DNA of 52,500 nt from Symbiodinium natans (taxonomy: Eukaryota; Sar; Dinophyceae; Suessiales; Symbiodiniaceae). The position numbers and the translations under genes are program-made. The stretch's first letter is position 1. The number at the start of each line of letters is the position of its first letter. The stretch is from contig CAJNDS010001147.1 in NCBI GenBank assembly GCA_905221605.1, forward strand, positions 469,012 to 521,511, written 5' to 3'. This document shows, piece after piece, positions 30,903 to 40,709 of the stretch. A model generated the notes under the pieces. That model was not told the DNA's origin. It did no database searches and saw nothing but the letters and a program-made list of their open reading frames with translations.

Positions 30903-33142
30903 ATGGCCAGCTTTGAAGAAGTAGAGGTCTTGAGCTCTGACAATGGGGAGTCGAAGAACTCCCCACCTTGCCGTGTTCCCCGAGCGCCGCGCCGGCAGTT
31001 GGTTTGAAGGGGTTTTTGGGACGAGCAACGAGGGAAGCTCTTTCCAAATCCCCTTGGCTCTGGTTCCTGAACCGCTTAACCCTGAACCCTGAACCCTGAA
31101 CCCTGGAACCCTGGAACCCTGGAACCCTGGAACCCTGAAACCCTAAACCCTAAACCCTAATCCCTAAAACCCTAAACCCTAAACCCTAACCCCTTGCATG
31201 CTTAAGCCCTGCATCAGGGAAAGGTAGGTACTACGGGTAGCACAAGGTGCACACCGGGGGCTTCCCCCTTAAAGGGGAGTTGTGTGGAGGTACGCATAAA
31301 GGGAGGCGTGCTCAGCCTTCCTAAACCCTACGCTCTACACCCTAAGAAACCCTAAATCCCAAACCCTGAACCCTAAACCCTAAACCCTAAACCCTAAACC
31401 CCAAACCCTAAACCCTGAACCCTGCGCCCGAAAGGCCGTGAAGGTCGCTTTGTTCCTTACGGTCGGCCTGGCTTCTGCGGCTTTCCTCCTGAGAAGCGCC
31501 AAGCCCTGCAAGCGCGTTCATCTCGGAGCCATCGGAGCTTTGCAGGCCGAAGCAGAGATCAATAGCCTTTGCACCTTCCCAGAAAAACAACGAACCCTAA
31601 ACCCTAAACCCCTAATCCTAAACCCTAAACCCTAAACCCTAAGCCCTAAACCCTAAACCCCAAACCCTAAACCCTAAACCCTAATTAAGCCCTAAACCCT
31701 AAACCCTAAACCCTAAACCCTAAACCCTAGACCCTAGACCCTAGACCCTAGACCCTAAACCCCCGCCCCGCTTGGACTCTCCATGTGAGTACACAAAAAC
31801 CACAACGCCAGATCTAATTCGGTAGGTTACTCGATAGGTTGTCGGGCTCGGTCCTTCTTCTCCATGACATTCCGTGGTACGTGTCTTACTGTTGGTTAGC
31901 AGGGAATGAGGGAATTGGGGCCGAACCAGGGTATATCTTACTGTTTTTGGTGAGTGTATAGAAGGTTCCTTTTTAATATTGGTGAGTGTATATGTTTGGT
32001 GTCCTTTTGGGGATACAAGAAATACATACCCTTACCTCATATAGGGTCCTTATAATCCCTTAAAGGGTATATATAGGGCCGCAATGCTAAGGGATTCGGT
32101 CATGTCTGTCAGGGCAAATCCGCGGTCGACGTGGAAGCGAACATCGCGCTGAAGGCCTCCACTTTGAAGGGCATCAAGAACAGGCCGGCGATGTGGGCTT
32201 TTAGGGTTTAGGGTTAAGGGCTTAAGGGTTTAAGGGTTTAAGGGTGTAGGGTGTAGGGTTTAGGGTTTAGGGTTAGGGTTTAGGGTTTAGGGTTTAGGGT
32301 TTAGGGTTTAGGGTTTAGGGTTTAGGGTTTAGGGCTTAGGGTTTAGGGTTTAGGGCTTAGGGTTTAGGGTTTAGGGTTTAGGGCTTAGGGTTGCCTTGAC
32401 TTGGCTGAAAGTGACCAAGTCTCACATGCAACTCCTTCCTTGCGAGACAAGCCTGGCCTCCTTCGCTTCCTCTTGTGGCTCAGGAGTCTGGCTGATTCGG
32501 TGGTGCTGAAGGCCATGAAGTCGGCGGGTCAGGACGTTTAGGGTTTAGGGTTTAGGGTTTAGGGTTTAGGGTTTAGGGTTTAGGGTTTAGGGTTTAGGGT
32601 TTAGGGTTCTTTTAAGTACATGGGGAGGGGAACATGACCCCATGGTCCCGACCCGCTGATTCCCTGCGCAGGAGTACTCGAAGCAGTACAGAGATCGTGA
32701 GGCGAGGGTTCCTGCATTCTATCCATACAAAACCCTGAACCCTAAACCCTAAACCCTAAACCCTCAACCCCGTCAATGTGAGGTGAGGCAGCTGCCTGCT
32801 GATCCCGCTGTCGGCCGCCCAGACTTCTGCTTTTGGTGCGAGAGAGGGTTTAGGGTTTAGGGTTTAGGGTTTAGGGTTTAGGGTGAAGGGGGGCAAATCG
32901 GATGCTTGCAAGGATGCCGCCCGCAAGATGCTGACTTATGCAGCTTGGAACGGAGGGCATCGATTTATAGACTCATGTGGCGTGCGGCCCCTGTTTTCTT
33001 GGAGTGCTCCTGCCATCCCAAGGACGAGGTGAAAGCGTACAAGGCTCAGAAGAACGCGGATGAACTGACGAAGGGTCGCAATGCCTTCTGCGCCTTCAAC
33101 GTCCTCGAAGCTTTTGTGCCCCTCTCAGAGTGCCACCTGTGA
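30903..33142 (+). CDS. Single-pass membrane protein, multi-exon, unknown
   Basis: Candidate start exon at 30903 (MASFEEVEVLSSDNGESKNS, then a Pro/Arg-rich stretch). An exon from 31441 encodes VALFLTVGLASAAFLL, a membrane segment, then SAKPCKRVHLGAIGALQAEA. The last five exons join with matching phase: 32113-32183 (GKSAVDVEANIALKASTLKG), 32484-32535 (LADSVVLKAMKSAGQD), 32672-32707 (EYSKQYRDREAR), 32823-32847 (TSAFGARE) and 32913-33142 (GCRPQDADLCSLERRAS ... DEVKAYKAQKNADELTKG ... to TGA). A short acidic tail before the membrane segment suggests type II topology with a lumenal C-terminus. Family not recognised. The 32536 and 32848 introns begin GTTTAGGGTTTAGGG, so the array supplies the donor. 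Confidence 0.5.
31931..32045. repeat. Dispersed element, copy at 31931
   Basis: Partner of 29448-29570: TTGGTGAGTGTAT twice, GGTGTCCTTTTGGGG and AAGAAATACATACCCT. Intronic in the 30903-33142 gene. Confidence 0.65.
32197..32395. repeat. TTTAGGG array in intron
   Basis: Heptamers with GCTTAGGG and GTGTAGGG variants between exons 32113-32183 and 32484-32535. A pure array follows at 32536-32607 in the next intron. Confidence 0.95.
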
Positions 33143-33159
33143 CATGTGTAATCATATAA

Positions 33160-33265
33160 AGAAATAAATACATATATATATATATATGTATACACACATA
33201 TATATATATATACACATGCGTATGCATATACATATGCGTATATATATATATAAATAAGAAACATA
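33160..33265. repeat. TATA/TATG microsatellite
   Basis: Follows the stop at 33142. The minus ORF 33046-33333 over it (Tyr/Ile/Val-rich) is an artefact. I see no gene in 33143-33410. Confidence 0.9.
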
Positions 33266-33428
33266 ACTATATCAATATGATAATGTGAGAATATAGCAAA
33301 ATACTTGCACAATAACAGAACATAAGACTGCAATAATTTAGGATGAGAAGAACATAGGAGAGTTTTTAAAACAAGCTACACCCCTGGCATGGCCCCTTTG
33401 AAGCAGTGGTAAGGTGTCAGCAGTTGGA

Positions 33429-35881
33429 ATGGGAGACGACATCAACGCAATCATCAGGGTGTGCCCGCCGCCGCGCGACGGAGAGTCCGAGGCGCGGGAA
33501 ACCTCCAGTAGAGAGTCGGCTGGCCAGAGAGTGCAGCTTGAAGTTTTGTTGCAGACAATGAGTGCAGTCCATGAGCTCTTGCTTTGCAAGCCTTCGGCCC
33601 AGTTGGCGTGCCAAGTGGATGGTGCTATCCTGGTAGCCTGGGTGGGGAACTTGGCCGCCAAGCTGTCTTTCGCCGCCTCGAACTGCGCGCTCACCATCTC
33701 GGTCAATGCCCTCTGCGGCGTAGGCCGGGAGCAGCCGTTGGGAGCCCTAAGTCGCAGCACGTGGCACTACCTAGCTAGCAATACATAGCAGCGTGTCCTA
33801 AGAACCGTCTAATTAGGTAGCTCTAAAACTTCTCAACACTTGTTCCGCGGTCTGGTGTCACACTTCGCGCATCATTGCAGGCGTCACTGGCCTTGTTGCT
33901 TGGCTGGCTTTGGACATTTCGTGGGGGTTCAATTCAGACAGCAAGATGCCTTGAACCATCTCCATCCATCTCCAGACTTCAGGCCTGAAACCTGAAACCC
34001 TAACTAGCCCCTCTACCTCCTCCCCAAGAAGTCCGAGCACAAGTGCCTCAACTCCCCATCCCCCTACCACCCTCTAAACAACCCAGATCTCCGTCATGGG
34101 AGAGCTGGCGGCCACAGCCTCCCTAGCAGCAGCCACCTGCACGCCCACACCGCCCAGTGACCCAGCACCATTTTGGGGATGTTTTGTTGTGGTGTGACGC
34201 GAGCTTGCTTTCTTCGGGTTGCTTTACATCGTTCCGACGACCGCCATGATGCACAAGTACGTTAGGTCAGTGCAAGTTGATTCCTGCTGCGGAGAATTCC
34301 ACGGTTGAACGCTTAACGCAGCCGCAAGGTTTGAGGGGTCTGCAGAGTTGCCACGAGACTTTGTTAGCCATCTGATCGGCAGACTTGAGACCTCCCCCGT
34401 CTGTCACCCTCAGCAGCTGATTGCTTCAGGCCCTTGAGGAGGGATTGTTGGTATTGTTAGCCTTGTGTTGGGTTTTAAAAGGGCCTTAAACCCTAAACCC
34501 TAAACCCTAAACCCTAAACCCTAAACCCTAAACCCTAAACCCTAAACCCTAAACCCTAAACCCTAAACCCTAAACCCTAAACCCTAAACCCTAAACCCTA
34601 AACCCTAAACCCTAAACCCCAAACCCCAAACCCTACTTTTCAGAGGCTTTTAGGGGGCCCACCTGGTGAGGTTTGACCACAACGAAGATCAGCGTTCTTG
34701 GTGACCAGACCGTGCGGCAACGTCGACTGCTCATCGGCGAAGGGAAGATCGGCAACGGCGTCCAATGCATGGTGGCTTGGGCCCGGAGTAGGCCCCTCTG
34801 TTTCCTTCTTCAGGGCTTGTAATCCTCTTGCAACCTTATGGGTACCCTTATAATCCTCTTGAAACCTTACGGGTACCCTTATTTCCTCCTTTTTTTTTTG
34901 GGGGGGGGGGGGGAAAAGGGGGTTAGAATCCCCCTTTTCAACCAAAAAAAGGGGGACACCCGAGGTGGATGTGGGGATGGTCGCCAGCAACATCGCCAAC
35001 ATGGGCATCTCCATCTTTCAGGCGCCCCCCTTTCCTTTAGCCGGCCTAAGTTGGCCGAAGGCAACCCTAAACCCTAAACCCTAAACCCTAAACCCTAAAC
35101 CCTAAACCTTAAACCCTAAACCCTAAACCCGAAACCCTAAACCCTAAACCCTCAACCCCAAAAGCCCCCCCCCCCCCCCCCCCGCTCCTGAGTTTCCGTG
35201 CGCGAGAGGAGCAATTTGCGAAGAGTGAAGCAACTTGCGCCCTCAAAACCCTAAACCCTAAACCCGAAACCCGAAACCCTAAACCCTAAACCCTAAACCC
35301 CTAAAAGAGGCGGTCAAGACGGGGAACTGCGGCCGGCTGGCTCTCGACTCTGCCTTCAACAAGCTGACCGGAGTCCCCGAGGCTTTGCCCTGGCAGGGCT
35401 CAGGGGGCTTAGTCTGCTCAGGGGGCTTAGGGGGCTTCAGGGGGCTTCAGGGGGCTTTAGGGGGCTTTAGGGGGCTTGAGGGGGCTTGAGGGGGCTTGAG
35501 GGGGCTTCGGGGGCTGCTTGTGACACCAAGTTCTCTACTTGAAGGCTCATGGGTACTTATAGGTGGGGTTAAATAGAAGTACTCGAAATATGGTCAGAGC
35601 CAGAGCTGCGCTGCTTGAGACACCACTTATAAGTGCCCATGCCTCCAAGTAAGGGACCAACAACAAAAGAAGCACCTAAACCCTAAACCCTAAACCCTAA
35701 ACTAAACCCTAAACCCTAAACCCTAAACCCTAAACCCTAAACCCTAAACCCTAAACCCTAAACCCTAAACCCTAAACCCTAAACCCTAAACCCTAAACCC
35801 TAAACCCTAAACCCTAAACCTAACCCTAAACCCTAAACCCTAAACCCTAAACCCTAAACCCTAAACCCTAAACCCTAAACC

Positions 35882-35913
<32 letters not shown>

Positions 35914-38790
35914 ACCCAACCCTCAACCCTCAAAACTCCCTAAACCCTAAACCCTAAGCCCTAAGCCCTAAGCCCTAAACCCTACACCCTGAACCCTAAA
36001 CTCCAATTCTTGCCACCAGGCACTTTGCACCGTCGACATCGGCGGTGCGGTGGCCTACATCTCCCAGGCGGGATGCGATGATTTGTTGCAAGCTTCCATT
36101 GGAGCCTGCAAGCCCGCACTCCAAACCCAAACCTAAGCCCTAAAAGCTAAACCCTAAACCCTAAACCCTAAACCCGAAACCCGAAACCCTAAACCCTAAA
36201 CCCTAAACCCTAAAACCTAAACCCTAAACCCTAAACCCTAAACCCTAAACCCTAAACCTAAACTAAACCCTAAACCCTAAACCCTAAACCCTAAACCCTA
36301 AACCCTAAACCCTAAACCTCTCTTTTACTATATATTTAAACCCTAATGACCCTAATTTTTTGTCCCTAAACCCTGACCCCTTCGTCGGCAAATGGTTTTT
36401 TTCCACCCGGGGGGGGCCCTAAACCCTGACCCCCTTCGTCGGCAAATGGTTTTTTTCCACCCGGGGGGGGGTCCCTAAACCCTGACCCCCTTCGTCGGCA
36501 AATGGTTTTTTTCCACCCGGGGGGGGGCCCTAAACCCTGACCCCCTTCGTTGGCAAATGGTTTTTTTCCACCCGGGGGGGGGTCCCTAAACCCCGACCCC
36601 CTTCGTCGGCAAATGGTTTTTTTCCACCCGGGGGGGGCCCTGAACCCTGACCCCCTTCGTCGGCAAATGGTTTTTTTTCCACCCGGGGGGGGGCCCCCTT
36701 CGTCGGCAAATGGTTTTTTTCCACCCGGGGGGGCCCTAAACCCTGACCCCCTTCGTCGGCAAATGTTTTTTTTCCACCCGGGGGGGCCCTAAACCCTGAC
36801 CCCCTTCGTCGGCAAATGGTTTTTTTCCACCCGGGGGGGGCCCTAAACCCGGGCCCCCTTCGTCGGCAAATGGTTTTTTTCCACCCGGCCCTAAACCCTG
36901 ACCCCCTTCGTCGGCAAATGGTTTTTTTCCACCCGGGGGCGGCCCTAAACCCCGACCCCCTTCGTCGGCAAATGGTTTTTTTCCACCCGGGGGGGGCCCT
37001 AAACCCTGACCCCCTTCGTCGGCAAATGGTTTTTTTCCACCCGGGTGGGTCCTAAACCCTGACCCCCTTCGTCGGCAAATGGTTTTTTTCCACCCGGGGG
37101 GGCCCCAAATCCTGACCCCCTTCGTCGGCAAATGGTTTTTTTCCACCCGGGGGGGGCCCTAAACCCTGACCCCCTTCGTCGGCAAATGGTTTTTTTCCAC
37201 CCGGCGGGGTGCTAAACCCTGACCCCCTTCGTCGGCAAATGGTTTTTTTCCACCCGGGGGGGGCCCTAAACCCTGACCCCCTTCGTCGGCAAATGGTTTT
37301 TTTCCACCCGGGGGGGGCCCTAAACCCGGACCCCCTTCGTCGGCAAATGGTTTTTTTCCACCCGGGGGGGGGCCCTAAACCCTGACCCCCTTCGTCGGCA
37401 AATGGTTTTTTTCCACCCGGAAGGGTCCTAAACCCTGACCCCCTTCGTCGGCAAATGGTTTTTTTTCCACCCGGGGGGGCCCTAAACCTTGACCCCCTTC
37501 GTCGGCAAATGGTTTTTTCCTTTTTGGGGCATAGGGTTTAGGGCTCTTCGGGTTTGGGGCATAGGGTTTAGGGCCTCAGGGCCCGAGAGTTTCGGATTCA
37601 GTTCGGTGAAGAGTTTTTCAAGGTTTTTCAGAGTTTTTCAGTGTTTTTCAAGGTTTTTCAATGTTTTTCAGGATGTTTCAGGGTTTTTAACCCTCAATTC
37701 TGATGAAGGGCCGCCCCCGCGACCTTTTCACAGCATAGTTTTAGTGCAGGGGGGGTCGTATTTTTCAATTTTAAAGGCAAAATAGTCTTCTGAGACCCCC
37801 CCCCCTTGCCTCAAACTCCGACCCCTTGAGAGGGAAAGTTTGCCTCCAAAAACACCCCAAATGAGGGCCCAGGATCGGCCCGGGTCCCAGTTAAAAATGC
37901 GATTTTTTAGTACTGAAATCGACAGTTCTGGGTGGGCTCTCGTTTTCTGGATTTTTGACTAAAAGCGAGCCTTCACCGATAGGGGCTTCTAAACCGTAGG
38001 GTTTAGGGCCCTAAGAGCATAAAGGGCTTATTGTGGGCCTTAGATTAGATTTCGGGTTTTGGGTCCGTTAAAAATTAAAATATTTTGGACCAATTGTTTT
38101 TTGAGCTTTAAGCCTATCGGGGAAGTATTGAGTGAACTTTATATTTTCTCAATGTTATGGGTTTCTTGGTTGGGTGGGATTTTTTTTCCAACGCTTGACG
38201 AGCTGCTTGACTAGTGAATGCTCGGACTTTGAGATGCTGAACCCTAAGCCCTAAACCCTAAACCCTAACCCCTAAGCCCTAAACCCTAAGCCCCAAGCCC
38301 TAAGCCCTAAACCCTAAACCCTAAGCCCGCACTTCAAGCCTTCAATTGAGAGCCCTAGCCCGAGGTGGTCACCTTCATTAACCTGGTTGTCGTGCACTGC
38401 CAAGACTTCTTGGACGTGAGCGCCCTCTGTGGGGCAAGCATTGCAGGCATCACCACGTCAGCGGCTGCCATTGCCCCTTACGGCGCGGCAGTGCATGCGG
38501 CCTGTGCCAAGAACCTCCTTACCAAGAATGCCGCCCTTCAGGCGAAGATCAACAGCCTCTACACGGTGCCGCAGCCCCGGCGCCTGCAAGAATTGGAGGA
38601 CACGGTTAGCAACCTTAAGTCGATCAGACAGAAGCTTGAGCAGCACTTGGGCATCAACGCCACCGCCTCTAGCACCGCAATCTCCCGGGCCGATTTGGAG
38701 AACATGGTCACGCTCATTGACGGCGGCGTCGACGCGGAGAAGACATCCATGCGAGGATCGTCTGAGTTCTTTGAGGAGTGTGAGGAGTGA
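33429..38790 (+). CDS. Tandem Cys-to-Cys repeat protein (five units)
   Basis: Exon A (ATG at 33429 is one possible start) ends at 33717. Then come 33881-33906, 34087-about 34150, 34965-35021, 35310-35396, 36020-36067 and terminal 38365-38790 (TGA). Five hydrophobic units are bounded by Cys. Unit 1, CQVDGAILVAWVG...AASNC, is 26 residues. Unit 2, CGVTGLVAWL + ISVMGELAATASLAAATC, is 28. Unit 3 is VDVGMVASNIANMGISIFQ + AVKTGNC. Unit 4, CTVDIGGAVAYISQ + VVTFINLVVVHC, is 26. Unit 5, CGASIAGITTSAAA...AVHAAC, is 26. Linkers ALTISVNAL and QDFLDVSAL are both 9 residues. Introns split units 3 and 4 at the same place, after Gln. A C-terminal coiled coil (LQELEDTVSNLKSIRQKLEQ) ends in an acidic tail. Donors at 33718, 33907, 35022 and 36068 are GC. 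The 35396 donor is unclear, as is an exon carrying the first Cys of unit 3. I vaguely recall similar hydrophobic Cys proteins in dinoflagellate predictions. Function unknown; possibly secreted or membrane-embedded. Confidence 0.65.
34485..34636. repeat. CCCTAAA array in intron of Cys-repeat gene
   Basis: About 21 heptamers between exons 34087 and 34965. Confidence 0.95.
35064..35158. repeat. CCCTAAA array plus poly-C in intron
   Basis: Heptamers starting about 40 bp after the GC donor at 35022, then C17 at 35167-35183 and more heptamers up to the acceptor at 35309. Confidence 0.94.
35397..35515. repeat. GGGGGCTT(C/T/G)AG decamer repeat
   Basis: About ten units of AGGGGGCTTN directly after the exon that ends at 35396. 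Confidence 0.85.
35522..35655. mobile_element. MITE-like inverted-repeat element
   Basis: Left end ACTTGAAGGCTCATGGGTAC then TTATAGGTGG, right end CCACTTATAAGTGCCCATGC then CTCCAAGT: inverted copies with few mismatches enclosing about 70 bp. Intronic in the Cys-repeat gene. A related motif (GGTACATATAAGTGGGG) occurs at 18389. Confidence 0.65.
35676..35990. repeat. CCCTAAA array, long
   Basis: About 30 heptamers, then a CCCTCAA block (35880-35930) and AGCCCTA variants, up to just before the exon at 36020. Another array at 36140-36318 follows that exon. Confidence 0.95.
36372..37516. repeat. 54-bp satellite, 22 copies
   Basis: Each unit is CCCTAAACCCTGACCCCCTT + CGTCGGCAAATGG + T7-8 + CCACCCGG + a variable G-run. 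Copies differ chiefly in T- and G-run length, and one unit (near 36700) is short. The unit begins with CCCTAAACCCT, so it is a telomere-type motif fused to a unique 40-mer. It lies inside the last intron (36068-38364) of the Cys-repeat gene. The PPGG/GGKK ORFs across it are artefacts. Confidence 0.97.
37517..38235. other. Intron tail without coding signal
   Basis: A short GTTTTTCA(A/G) repeat at 37613-37690 (tttttcag-like units), then T- and A-rich sequence with no ORF I trust, and CCCTAAA/AGCCCTA repeats at 38236-38325 leading to the acceptor CCCGAG at 38364. Confidence 0.6.
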
Positions 38791-39315
38791 GATCTAACCC
38801 CTCCAAGCTGCTCTCCTGTCATGGGTTCCCCTACTATACTAGGTTCCCCCCTATGATTTGAGGCTAGGTTCCCCCCCTATAGCTAAGGCTATTTAGGGGG
38901 TAGTAGGGAAGCCGATGATCTTGTTAAGAATCGATGGGGACGCTGCAAAGGCTCCGTCCCACATTTTGCGTTGATCGGACGCGGTGCAGCTTCAACGTTT
39001 AGGGCTTAGGGTTTAGGCTGCTATTGGTGGGTGCAAAAGTGTATGTATATATGAATCCTCCTACATGTCGGAGAGCGTATACGCGTGGTGTCTTTGGGGA
39101 GACTAGCAACAAAACCCTCCACCCCAAATCCCGCTCGTGTTACCAGGAGGCTTCATCCCAAAAGTCCAACACCGAAAACCCTAAACCCTAAACCCTCAAC
39201 CCTAAATCCCGAGCCCACAACCCTAAACCCTAAACCCTAAACCCCAAGCCCCAAACCCTAAACCCTAAACCCCAAGCCCTAAACTTCTAAACCCTTCCCT
39301 AAACCCCTTGAGAGT

Positions 39316-40605
39316 ATGATGGGCTGTGCGGGGTTCGGAGCTGCCCGCGCTGAGGCTGGGGCGCCGCTGGATGATTCTTTCGTGAGTTTAGGGTTTAGGG
39401 TTTAGGGTTTAGGGTTTAGGGTTTAGGGTTTAGGGTTTAGGGTTTAGGGTTTAGGGTTTAGGGTTTAGGGTTTAGGGTTTAGGGCTTGGGGTTCAGAATC
39501 TGCGGCTCGCCCTTGTCCTAATTCACAGGCTGATGCTCATCTTGCGAGAAATCAAAACCAAGATTTCTTTGTGACAGGCTGCGAAAAGACGCGTTACTTG
39601 TGAAGTAGGGCGAAAAAAGGGTCGGAAGACACGCACGACCGAGTGCAGAGTTCCGAAGTCGCACGACTTCGGAATATCCTGCGCCCTGAATGACCCTGGG
39701 TTCAGGGTTTAGGGTTTAGGGTTTAGGGTCTAGGAAGTAGCCCACGTCGAGGTTTTGTTTTCGAGAGTTTTTGGTCTCAAGCAGTGCGGAGAAGCATGGT
39801 AGTTGTTTCTTTTGTTTCTTGACTGGTTGCACCAGTTAAACTGTTAACGATCCCCTAAATGGCCCCACTTAAGCTTTAAGAATGCTCCGGACCTGAAGGC
39901 CTGCAACGGAGCTTATCAGGTTTTGGAGTACTATACTTGAATACCTTTTTGGTTCTGGGTTCCGATTATAGCTCCTCTATACATAAAAGCACATACTCTT
40001 TTCCTACTACAAAGGAGGGGCTTCGAGGAGCCACGACTCTCCCTAGATCCCCCCAATTAGGCCGCCGAATCCCCTGAAGCCAAGCCCGCAAAAACCATAA
40101 ATGCCCGACCTAAACCCTAAACCCGAGACCCTAAGCCCTAAACCCTAAACCCTAAACCCTAAACCCTAAACCCCGAAACCCTAAACCCTGATGGTGCGGC
40201 CATGGCCATGGCAGTCGGCACACGGCTTCGGTTCCTCCTCAGGCCCACGAGAATTTGCCTGGAGGGTGCGAGTTTTCGGGCTTTGAGGCAACCCGGATGG
40301 GCTTGAAAGTACCCATTACTCAAGGGCCTAGGGTTTTGGGGGCCTAGAGCTTCTAAAGCTGAAATTGAGCCAGAGCATGTGGTTCTCTACTAGGTGGATC
40401 GGAACAACGAATACCCGTGCCCCTTTGGAGAAAGATCTGGAACGAGGCTTTGGGTCAAGTCAGCCTGTAGACCCTAAACCCTAAACCCTAAACCCTAAAC
40501 CCTCAACCCTAAACCCTAAACCTTAGGTACACCCCCCAAAGCCCCAGTACGTTCTTCGGGCCTTCTTGATGTGGCCTATTGGCCTCGAAGCTCCCGCAAA
40601 CAGGG
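39316..40605 (+). CDS. Gene with acylation-like N-terminus, unknown
   Basis: Exon 1, 39316-39381, is MMGCAGFGAARAEAGAPLDD + SF before a perfect GTGAGT donor. Exon 2, 39529-39599, follows a strong CTAATTCACAG acceptor (ADAHLARNQNQDFFVTGCEK). Exon 3, 39649-39699, joins in phase (VPKSHDFGISCALNDP). Later candidates are 40242-40306 (CEFSGFEATRMGLK before GTACCC), 40396-40470 (VDRNNEYPCPFGERSGTRLW after CTCTACTAG) and 40549-40605 (YVLRAFLMWPIGLEAPAN). If translation starts at the second Met, MGC is a myristoylation plus palmitoylation context. The phase from exon 3 onward is not secure. Family not recognised. Confidence 0.42.
39391..39485. repeat. TTTAGGG array starting at a GTGAGT donor
   Basis: The donor reads GTGAGTTTAGGGTTTAGGG. 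Thirteen heptamers make up most of the 147-bp intron. Confidence 0.95.
39921..40025. repeat. Dispersed element shared with 13331-13440
   Basis: Both copies begin TTTTGGAGTACTATACTTGA, continue with TTGGTTC, GGGTTCC and TATAGCT, and end CTAC(T/A)C(C)AAAG(T/G)AGGG. About 105 bp, no ORF, roughly 75-80% alike by eye. Confidence 0.65.
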
Positions 40606-40709
40606 GTTTAGGGTTTAGGGTTTAGGGTTTAGGGTTTAGGGTTTAGGGTCTGCTCAACTGGCCCGGCCACTGGTAGGAGCAACGCCGCGAAGTGCCTCAA
40701 GCGTGCTCG

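Noticed and set aside
36372-37516. Regular repeat array resembling CRISPR
   Set aside because: No unique spacers, unit of 54 bp wholly repeated, eukaryotic context, no cas genes.
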